Shown: positions 7,937-14,068 of the stretch, one piece after another
Numbering within the stretch: the stretch's first letter is position 1
How the letters are laid out: each line of letters opens with the position of its first letter
Assembly: GCF_002926165.1 (NCBI RefSeq)
Contig: NZ_MAGP01000156.1
Location: forward strand, 1-33,560
Length of the DNA stretch: 33,560 nt
Direction of reading: 5' to 3'
From: Micromonospora chalcea
GTDB lineage: Bacteria; Actinomycetota; Actinomycetes; Mycobacteriales; Micromonosporaceae
Position numbers and translations under genes: made by a program
The notes under the pieces: generated by a model
Told to the model about the DNA's origin: nothing
The model's database searches: none
The model's input: the letters and a program-made list of their open reading frames with translations, nothing else

Positions 7937-8479
7937 CCACCGGCCGCGCCCCGCCCCGCCGCGACCGTCGTCGGGCCGGGCCGCAGGCACGTCGCGCCGC
8001 GCCGGCCCCGCGACCGGCACGCCGTGACCGTACACACCCGCCACCCCTCCCCACCCCGGTCGCGGAGAGTCACGGGAGTGTCCGGCGAGGCGTGCGCACA
8101 TGGCCGCCTTTGCTCTGCAGCCGCGTACGCATCGATCACTGACAGTGCTCGTTCGGGATCTTGCCGAAATCGGGCTGACCGTCCGGGCCGCAGGTCAGTG
8201 CAGTGATGCGCCAATGGCTGCAGAGCAAAGGCGGCCGAAAGGCCTGCCTGCCCGACCCCGACGCTCTCACGCTCGGTGAGGTCGACGCAGAGTGAGGCAG
8301 GTGGGGAATCCGTCTGCCGGCTGCGCCGGTCGCACGGCATCAGCACGGTCCCGACCGTCGTGGGCGCCGTCCCGGCGGCGTCACCGGGGCCGGACCTCCG
8401 GCGGGGCGACGGTGACGAGGTGGTGACGCGGGCTGCGGCAGGGTCGCGGCACGACGACGGCACGGTTCGAGGGGGCTGC
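7937..8479. other. 543-bp intergenic region upstream of the tailoring operon
   Basis: No credible gene is seen here. Open stretches have no ribosome site and no recognisable protein. The region holds the long inverted repeat at 8102-8236 with CACTG/CAGTG elements between the arms, and lies between the LAL regulator and the operon it probably controls. The stretch 8237-8479 is GC-rich and has no -10/-35 pair that I can defend. The operon promoter is expected somewhere in 8100-8460. Confidence 0.5.
8102..8236. repeat. 21-bp perfect inverted repeat with 93-bp spacer
   Basis: The left arm (8102-8122, starting GGCCGCCTTTGCTCT) is the exact reverse complement of the right arm (8216-8236, ending AGAGCAAAGGCGGCC). 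The interior is also partly symmetric: CACTGACAGTG near 8138-8147 and GTCAGTGCAGTG near 8195-8205, each followed or preceded by a GCATC-type stretch. It may be a paired operator for the LAL regulator, an RNA or cruciform structure, or a small transposon-derived (MITE-like) element. No target-site duplication is obvious. Confidence 0.8.
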
Positions 8480-10759
8480 ATGATCAGGACGATGCTCCGG
8501 CTGCGCGCGCGCCCCGGGTGCGAGCCCGCCGTCGGGCCCGCGTTCGAGACCGTGGCGGGGCAGCTCGGCGCGCTGGCCGGCAACCTGCGGCACGAGCTGC
8601 TGCGCGACGCCCTCGACCCGCGCGGCTTCGTCGTCGTCACCGAATGGGCCGACGAGGCGGCGCTGAGCGCGTACCGGCGCGGGCCGGTGGCGGCCCGCCT
8701 GGCCGGCCTGCTCCAGCCGCTGACCGAGCCGGCCGACGGCCCCGGCTACCCGCTGCTGCGCGAGACCGGGGACGGCGAGGGCCCGGTCTACGTGGACGTC
8801 GAGCTGACCGTGCCGCGCGACCGGCTCGCCGAGTTCCACCGGGGCTACCCCGAGGTGGTACGGCGGATGACCGCGATACCCGGCTACCGCCGCGAGCAGC
8901 TGCTGCGCGAACCCGGCTCGGACATCCACCACATCTTCGCCGAGTGGGACGGCGCCGCGCCGTTCCTCGCCTGGATCAGCGACCCGGCCCACGCCTCCGC
9001 GCAGGCCGGACCGATCGCACCGTTCCTTCTCGACATCCGGCGCCGCCTGTTCCACGTCGTGCCCGACGCGGACGGCAGCAGTCACCCCACCACGGGCTGG
9101 GAGGCCGACGTGCACAGGACAACAGACGTACTCGTCGTCGGGGCGGGGCCCACCGGGCTGACCGCCGCCGTCGAACTGGCCCGGCGGGGCATCGACTGCC
9201 TGGTGATCGACAAGCAGGCCACCCCGCCCGGCCACGCCGACAAGGCGATCGGCGTGCACTGCCGCACCATGGAGATCTGGGAGGAGCAGGGCGTCGTCCG
9301 GGAGGCCATGGACGCCGGCATCTGGCTCACCGGCAACATGGTGTTCGTCAACGGCGCGCAGACCCACCGGATGAGCTGGGAGCTGCCCGGCCTGCCGTAC
9401 GCCCACCTCGGCCTGCCGCAGTACGAGACCGAGCGCATCCTCACCGACCGGCTCGCCGCCCTCGGGGTGCGCCCGCGGCGCGGCGCCGAACTCGCCGACC
9501 TCACCCAGGACGCCGACGGCGTGACCGCCACCGTCCGCACCGCCGACGGCGGCACCGAGACGGTACGCGCCCGGTACGTCGTCGGCGCCGACGGCGCGCA
9601 CAGCCGCGTCCGGGAGCAGCTCGGGCTCACCTTCACCGGCCGGCTCGGCCGGTTCCCGCAACTGTTCATGCTGGTCGACGTCGACGTGGACTGGGACATG
9701 CCGGACGGGCACCTGCTGCGGTTCCTGCACATGACCGACGGGCAGATGGACGGCATGCTCGTCTGCGTACCGCTGCGCGGCGAGCACCGCTACCGCATCG
9801 CCACCCTCGCCCCGCCCCGGTTCTTCGCCCAGACCGGCGGACGCGACGCCCCGCCCGGGTTCAGCGAGGAACTCGACGAGCCCACCATCGAAGACGTGCA
9901 GGCCGCGCTGGACCGCCTCGCGCCACCCGGCACCCGGGCGAGCAACCTGCGCTGGTCGTCGGTGTTCCGGATCAGCCACGGCATCGTCGACCGCTACCGC
10001 GACGGCCGGATCTTCGTCGCCGGGGACGCCGCCCACCTGCACCCGCCGGCCGGCGGCCAGGGCATGAACACCGGCATCCAGGACGCCTGGAACCTGGCCT
10101 GGAAACTCGCGCTCGCGGTACGCGGGCTCGCCGCGCCCGGACTGCTGGACAGCTACGAGACCGAGCGGCGGCCGGAGGGCGAGGAGATCGTCGGCCGGGC
10201 GGTACGGATGGCCGGCACCGAGGAGGTGGACCGCGCCGACCTGGAACGGCAGTTCCTCCAGGAGATGTCCATGCTGCTCAGTTACGCCGGCAGCCCGCTG
10301 GTCGGGGAGACCGTCGCCGACCCGGCCGCGCTCGGCGACGCCCCCCGCCCCGGCGACATCGCGCCCGACGTCGACGGGCTGCGCCGCCGCGGCGTCGGCC
10401 ACCCGCTGCGGCTGCGTGACCTGACCCGGGGCACCCGGCACACGCTGCTGCTCTACGCCGACCGCACGGCCGGCGCGGAGGAACTCGCCGCGTTCACCGG
10501 CCTGTGCGCCGACGCGCGGCGGCTCGCCGGCGGGGAACTCGACGCGTACCTGCTGCTCGACCCGGACGCCGACGAACCGCGACTGCTGGACCCGCCGGTG
10601 GTGCGCGACGCCGAGCGCCGCTTCCGCGCCGGGTACGAGCTGGACGGCACCGGCCTGTACCTGATCCGCCCGGACGGGCACGTCGGCTTCCGGGGCGCGC
10701 CGGTCGACCCGGACGCGCTGCGCAAGCACCTGCACCTGGTGTTCGGGAGCGCGCGGTGA
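8480..10759 (+). CDS. Fusion of two ABM-like domains with an FAD-dependent aromatic hydroxylase
   Basis: A 759-aa predicted flavin monooxygenase for aromatic polyketides. Residues 1 to about 205 look like two ferredoxin-fold antibiotic-biosynthesis-monooxygenase (ABM/SchA-CurD-like) repeats; the first (MIRTMLRLRARPGCE, later VVVTEWADEAALSAY) resembles the separate ABM protein encoded next. From about 214 the class A FAD hydroxylase begins: VLVVGAGPTG (ADP-binding fold), VVGADGAHSRVR (DG motif) and IFVAGDAAHLHPPAGGQGMN (GD motif). A thioredoxin-like C-terminal domain follows, as in PgaE/RdmE-type enzymes. The ATG at 8480 is preceded by GAGGGGG; the frame is open to 8276 but without support. 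Its stop overlaps the next start (GTGA). The likely substrate is a tetracyclic or pentangular aromatic polyketide; the exact reaction is unknown. Confidence 0.85.
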   Translation: MIRTMLRLRARPGCEPAVGPAFETVAGQLGALAGNLRHELLRDALDPRGFVVVTEWADEAALSAYRRGPVAARLAGLLQPLTEPADGPGYPLLRETGDGEGPVYVDVELTVPRDRLAEFHRGYPEVVRRMTAIPGYRREQLLREPGSDIHHIFAEWDGAAPFLAWISDPAHASAQAGPIAPFLLDIRRRLFHVVPDADGSSHPTTGWEADVHRTTDVLVVGAGPTGLTAAVELARRGIDCLVIDKQATPPGHADKAIGVHCRTMEIWEEQGVVREAMDAGIWLTGNMVFVNGAQTHRMSWELPGLPYAHLGLPQYETERILTDRLAALGVRPRRGAELADLTQDADGVTATVRTADGGTETVRARYVVGADGAHSRVREQLGLTFTGRLGRFPQLFMLVDVDVDWDMPDGHLLRFLHMTDGQMDGMLVCVPLRGEHRYRIATLAPPRFFAQTGGRDAPPGFSEELDEPTIEDVQAALDRLAPPGTRASNLRWSSVFRISHGIVDRYRDGRIFVAGDAAHLHPPAGGQGMNTGIQDAWNLAWKLALAVRGLAAPGLLDSYETERRPEGEEIVGRAVRMAGTEEVDRADLERQFLQEMSMLLSYAGSPLVGETVADPAALGDAPRPGDIAPDVDGLRRRGVGHPLRLRDLTRGTRHTLLLYADRTAGAEELAAFTGLCADARRLAGGELDAYLLLDPDADEPRLLDPPVVRDAERRFRAGYELDGTGLYLIRPDGHVGFRGAPVDPDALRKHLHLVFGSAR

Positions 10760-11076
10760 GCCGGGTCCGGACCGTGCTGGCGATGCGGACCCGGGAGGGG
10801 TGCGCGGAGCGCTTCGAGGCCGAATGGCTCAGCGCCGCCGAACAGATCCGCACCCTGGACGGCTGCCTGCACCAGGACCTGGTCCGTGACGCTGACGACC
10901 CGCGCAGCTACCTGGTCATCAGCGACTGGGCCGACCGCGAGCGGCTGGACGCGTTCGGCCGCAGCGAGCAGCGCGACCGGCTGCTGCGCGTCATCCGGGA
11001 GCTGCGCGAGTCCGCGGACCGGCACACCTACCAGGTGCTGCACAGCGTGGCCGGCGAGCCGGGGGAGGGGCGATGA
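10756..11076 (+). CDS. Antibiotic biosynthesis monooxygenase (ABM) domain protein
   Basis: A 106-aa single-domain protein (VSRVRTVLAMRTREGCAERF, then LVISDWADRERLDAF) with the ferredoxin-like ABM fold of small cofactor-free quinone-forming monooxygenases such as ActVA-Orf6. It resembles the N-terminal repeats of the FAD hydroxylase encoded just upstream, suggesting duplication within the operon. It overlaps both neighbours by 4 bp, so translation is coupled. Some family members are structural partners rather than enzymes. Confidence 0.8.
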   Translation: MSRVRTVLAMRTREGCAERFEAEWLSAAEQIRTLDGCLHQDLVRDADDPRSYLVISDWADRERLDAFGRSEQRDRLLRVIRELRESADRHTYQVLHSVAGEPGEGR

Positions 11077-12299
11077 CCGACGACGTGATGCCGGCGAGCG
11101 AGCTGTACACCGACTCGTTCGCGGCCGACCCGTACCCCGCGCTGGCGCGGCTGCGCGCCGAGCGGCCGGTCTGCCCGGTCGGCTCGCCGCGCTTCGACTC
11201 CTGGCTGATCACCCGCTTCGACGACGCCCGCACCGCGCTGACCGACCCGCGCCTGTCCAAGGACCTGTACGGCCCGGACCAGCACTACCTGAAGATCTTC
11301 GGCCCGAACTCCGAGGGCCTGAACCGCAACATGCTCAACTCCGACCCGCCGGAGCACACCCGGCTGCGTCGCGTGGTGTCGCAGGCGTTCGCGCCACGGC
11401 GGATCGAGGCGCTGCGCCCCCGGGTGGCGTCGATCGTCGACCAGCTGATCGACAAGATGGCGCCGCACGGCGAGGCGGACCTGATGCACGAGTTCGCCAT
11501 CCCGCTGCCGATGACTGTCATCTGCGAACTGCTCGGCGTGCCGCCGGCCGACCACGACCGGGTGCTCGACTGGACCCAGGTCATCCGCACCTCCGGCTCC
11601 ACCAGCCGGCCGCCGGCGCAGGAACGGGCCGCGGTGCAGGAGGCCCAGCTGCGGCTGCACCACTACCTGGCCGGGCTGGTCCGGGCCAAACGCGACGACC
11701 CGGCCGACGACATCATCGCCGCGTTGATCCGGGCGGTCGACCAGGACGGGACGCTGTCCGAGGCGGAACTGGTCACCACCACGTTCCTGCTGCTGTTCGC
11801 CGGGCACCAGACCACCGCCGACTTCCTCGGCAACGCGGTGCTGGCGCTGCTCACCCACCCCGAGCAGATGGAACTGCTGCGCGCCACGCCGCGCCTGCTG
11901 CCGGCCGCGATCGAGGAACTGCTCCGGTTCGACGGGCCGCTGCCCGTGGCCAGCCCGCGCATCGCCACCGAGGACGTCGACTACCAGGGCGTACGCATCC
12001 CGCGTGGCGCGATCGTCGGAGTCGCAATCAACGCGGCCAACCACGACCCGGCGCACTTCGCCGACCCGGACCGGCTGGACCTGCGCCGCGTCCGGGGCCC
12101 GCACCTCGGGTTCGGGCACGGCGTCCACTACTGCCTGGGCGTCTCGCTGGCCCGGATGGAGGCCGAACTCGCGCTCGGCGCGCTGCTGCGCCGGCTGCCC
12201 GGACTGCGCCTGGGCGTGCCGCTCGCGCAGGTGCGCCGGCTCCCCGCCGCCTCGCCGTTCCGCGGCCTGCTGGAACTGCCTGTCACCTTCACCGCCTGA
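11073..12299 (+). CDS. Cytochrome P450
   Basis: A 408-aa soluble bacterial P450 of the CYP105/107 style. It has the I-helix oxygen-activation motif FAGHQTTADFL, the K-helix ExxR within IEELLRF, and the heme loop FGHGVHYCLG with the axial thiolate at about Cys354. Length is normal and there is no membrane anchor. It starts at the ATG overlapping the ABM stop by 4 bp. In context it probably oxidises the same aromatic polyketide as the flavoenzyme, by hydroxylation, aryl coupling or ring cleavage. No ferredoxin gene is nearby, so reductase partners must come from elsewhere. Confidence 0.92.
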   Translation: MTDDVMPASELYTDSFAADPYPALARLRAERPVCPVGSPRFDSWLITRFDDARTALTDPRLSKDLYGPDQHYLKIFGPNSEGLNRNMLNSDPPEHTRLRRVVSQAFAPRRIEALRPRVASIVDQLIDKMAPHGEADLMHEFAIPLPMTVICELLGVPPADHDRVLDWTQVIRTSGSTSRPPAQERAAVQEAQLRLHHYLAGLVRAKRDDPADDIIAALIRAVDQDGTLSEAELVTTTFLLLFAGHQTTADFLGNAVLALLTHPEQMELLRATPRLLPAAIEELLRFDGPLPVASPRIATEDVDYQGVRIPRGAIVGVAINAANHDPAHFADPDRLDLRRVRGPHLGFGHGVHYCLGVSLARMEAELALGALLRRLPGLRLGVPLAQVRRLPAASPFRGLLELPVTFTA

Positions 12300-12351
12300 C
12301 GGCGCCGCCGCCTCGCGCCGCCGCCCCCGTCGCAATCATCAAGGAGCAGTC

Positions 12352-13017
12352 ATGGTCTTCCGCAACGTGATCGTCTGTCACATGGTCCCCGGCAGCGAGC
12401 AGATCGTCGGCGACGTGTTCGGCCACTACGACCAGGCCACCCGGCCGCAGGACCTGGGCGTCATCGGCCGGTACCTGCTGTCCCACCACGACCTCTACCT
12501 GCACGTGATCGAGCGGGAGCAGGACCCGCGGATCTCCGGGCAGACGCGCGGGCTGCCCGCCTTCCAGAAGATCGCCGAGGAGATCGGCCCGTACGTGACC
12601 CCGTACCCGCGCTACTGGAAGAACCCATCGGACTCGGTGGCGAAGGAGTTCTACCACTGGGCGCCCGAGGGCGAGCCGCCCGCCGACACCACGCTCACCG
12701 TCATCGTCGGGCGGATCAAGCCCGGCGCCGAGCCGGACGTGGCGCGGGTCTTCGCCGAGTCCGACGCCGGGTCGCTCCCGGCCGACCTCGGGGTCACCGG
12801 CCGCTGGCTCTACTCGATCGACGACGTCTACGTGCACCTGCTGGAACAGGAGACGTCGGCGGCCGAGGCCACCCGCGACCGGCACGGCGACAAGCCCGCC
12901 TTCGGCAAGGTGATGCAGGACCTCGGCCCGTACATCGAGCCGTACCGGCCGGAGAAGTGGCAGGGCCCGCAGGACTCCCTGGCCACCGTCTTCTACCGCT
13001 GGCAGGCCCAGGACTGA
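12352..13017 (+). CDS. Tandem TcmI-family polyketide cyclase (two fused domains)
   Basis: A 221-aa protein made of two copies of the roughly 108-residue TcmI-type polyketide cyclase fold. Copy one contains DLGVIGRYLLSHHDLYLHVIE and PAFQKIAEEIGPYVTPYPR, ending KEFYHW. Copy two contains DLGVTGRWLYSIDDVYVHLLE and PAFGKVMQDLGPYIEPYRP, ending TVFYRW. TcmI itself is one domain that acts as a dimer and closes a late ring in aromatic polyketides such as tetracenomycin. The fused form may be a covalent pseudo-dimer. AAGGAG at 12341-12346 sets the ATG. It is the last gene of the operon, followed by a terminator hairpin. TcmI-like monooxygenase activity is an alternative. Confidence 0.85.
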   Translation: MVFRNVIVCHMVPGSEQIVGDVFGHYDQATRPQDLGVIGRYLLSHHDLYLHVIEREQDPRISGQTRGLPAFQKIAEEIGPYVTPYPRYWKNPSDSVAKEFYHWAPEGEPPADTTLTVIVGRIKPGAEPDVARVFAESDAGSLPADLGVTGRWLYSIDDVYVHLLEQETSAAEATRDRHGDKPAFGKVMQDLGPYIEPYRPEKWQGPQDSLATVFYRWQAQD

Positions 13018-13024
13018 GCACGCC

Positions 13025-13060
13025 TCCGCGCACCCGCCCTCCGGGTGGCGGGAGCGCGGA
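13025..13060 (+). terminator. Terminator hairpin after the tailoring operon
   Basis: TCCGCGC then CCCGCC (13025-13038) pairs with GGCGGG then GCGCGGA (13047-13060), with one A-A mismatch and an 8-nt loop. It lies 8 bp after the cyclase stop and marks the operon end. Confidence 0.65.
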
Positions 13061-13110
13061 AACGCCGCCCCCGCGACCGGCCGTACGCCAGGCTGGTGCG
13101 GGGGTGCCGG

Positions 13111-13494
13111 GTGCCGACGAAGGAGATCGTCCAGCACGTCGGGGCGCTGCTGGACCTGGCCGGGGTGCTGGTGATCGCGGTCGGCGTCGCGGTCGCCACA
13201 GTCGTGTTCGCGGTGCGCTGCGTCCGGACCCGGCAGGTGGTGGCGCACTACCGCGCGTACCGGCAGGGGGTCGGCCGGGCCATCCTGCTCGGCCTGGAGT
13301 TCCTGGTCGGCGGCGACATCATCCGGACCGTCGCGGTGTCGCCCACGTTCACCAGCGTCGGCGTGCTGGCGCTGATCGTGCTGGTCCGTACGTTCCTCAG
13401 CTTCTCCCTCGAGGTGGAGCTGGACGGCCGGTGGCCCTGGCAGGGCCGCCCTCCGGCGGACCGGCCGAGCGTCGGCGCCCGCCCCCAGCGCTGA
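13111..13494 (+). CDS. DUF1622 family membrane protein
   Basis: A 127-aa integral membrane protein with about three hydrophobic segments. The conserved block GRAILLGLEFLVGGDIIRTV followed by VLIVLVRTFLSFSLEVEL-type sequence (here LIVLVRTFLSFSLEVELDGR) and WPWQ is the signature of DUF1622, a family of unknown function. The GTG at 13111 is preceded by GGGGGT at a suitable distance; a GTG at 13096 is an alternative start. It does not appear to belong to the polyketide tailoring operon, because a strong hairpin lies between them. Confidence 0.75.
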   Translation: MPTKEIVQHVGALLDLAGVLVIAVGVAVATVVFAVRCVRTRQVVAHYRAYRQGVGRAILLGLEFLVGGDIIRTVAVSPTFTSVGVLALIVLVRTFLSFSLEVELDGRWPWQGRPPADRPSVGARPQR

Positions 13495-13515
13495 ACGTCG
13501 TACCCCTGCGGCAGC

Positions 13516-13998
13516 ATGCCGGACATGGCGGAGTTCCGGATCGTGCGCGACGACGCGACGAGCCCGCAGGCGAAGGGCCCCAAGATCGTCGCGCATGTCT
13601 GCAACGATCTGGGCGGCTGGGGGAAGGGCTTCGTCCTCGCCGTCTCGCGGCGTTGGCCGGAGCCGGAACGCGACTACCGGGAGTGGCACCGGCACCGGGC
13701 CGGCAACGACTTCGGGCTGGGCGCCGTCCGGCTGGTTCGGGTCGCGCCGGATTTGTGGGTGGCCAACATGGTCGGCCAGCGCGGGATGCGCCGGGGCAGC
13801 TCTGGGCCGCCGATCCGGTACGACGCGGTGGAGCGTTGCCTGACGGCCGTGGCCGAGCACGCCGAGGAGCTGGGCGCCTCGGTGCACATGCCGCGCATCG
13901 GCTGCGGGCTGGCCGGTGGCTCGTGGCAGCGGATCGAGCCGTTGATCCGGCGGGCGTTGTCCGACCGCGGCATCCCGGTGACGGTCTACGACCAGTGA
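13516..13998 (+). CDS. Macro domain protein (Poa1p/ALC1-like)
   Basis: A 160-aa single macro domain. HVCNDLGGWGKGFVLAVSRR and WPEPERDYREWHR match the Poa1p-type pattern (H-x-C-N, then W-G-x-G) that binds ADP-ribose. The later MPRIGCGLAGGSWQRIEPLI is the family's second phosphate-binding loop. Likely roles are removal of ADP-ribose-1''-phosphate or hydrolysis of ADP-ribosylated proteins or nucleic acid. No DarT-like toxin gene lies next to it, so there is no evidence for a toxin-antitoxin pair here. The start is ATG 13516 or ATG 13525; TACCCC upstream may be a leaderless -10. Confidence 0.82.
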   Translation: MPDMAEFRIVRDDATSPQAKGPKIVAHVCNDLGGWGKGFVLAVSRRWPEPERDYREWHRHRAGNDFGLGAVRLVRVAPDLWVANMVGQRGMRRGSSGPPIRYDAVERCLTAVAEHAEELGASVHMPRIGCGLAGGSWQRIEPLIRRALSDRGIPVTVYDQ

Positions 13999-14043
13999 CC
14001 TCCGTTGTCGCCCGGGTCATTTCACCGAGCCGATGTGGGCAGG

Positions 14044-14058
14044 TACCCCCAGGGGGTA
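14044..14058. promoter_or_regulatory. CsoR-type copper operator
   Basis: TACCCCC-A-GGGGGTA is a perfect 15-bp palindrome that overlaps the -10 box of the copper ATPase promoter. G-tract/C-tract palindromes of this form are the known binding sites of CsoR copper repressors in actinobacteria. Binding here would block RNA polymerase, and copper would relieve repression. No csoR gene is present in the window. Confidence 0.75.
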
Positions 14059-14062
14059 TGGT
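14057..14062 (+). promoter_or_regulatory. -10 element of the leaderless copB promoter (TATGGT)
   Basis: TATGGT ends 6 nt before the ATG at 14069 and no ribosome site is present, so transcription probably starts at the A of the start codon. The box shares two bases with the CsoR-like palindrome. No convincing -35 box is seen. Confidence 0.6.
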
Positions 14063-14068
14063 GGTGCG

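Noticed and set aside
8024..8206. Possible 60-aa small protein in the intergenic region before the tailoring operon
   Set aside because: No ribosome site, no recognisable motif, and it runs through the left arm of the inverted repeat.
13516..13998. Macro-domain gene as half of a DarTG-like toxin-antitoxin system
   Set aside because: Neighbouring genes encode a DUF1622 membrane protein and a copper ATPase; no ADP-ribosyltransferase is adjacent, and the domain is of the Poa1p type.
14033..14068. Extended copB start at 14033
   Set aside because: It would place the CsoR-like palindrome and the -10 box inside the coding sequence; the ATG at 14069 has ideal leaderless spacing.
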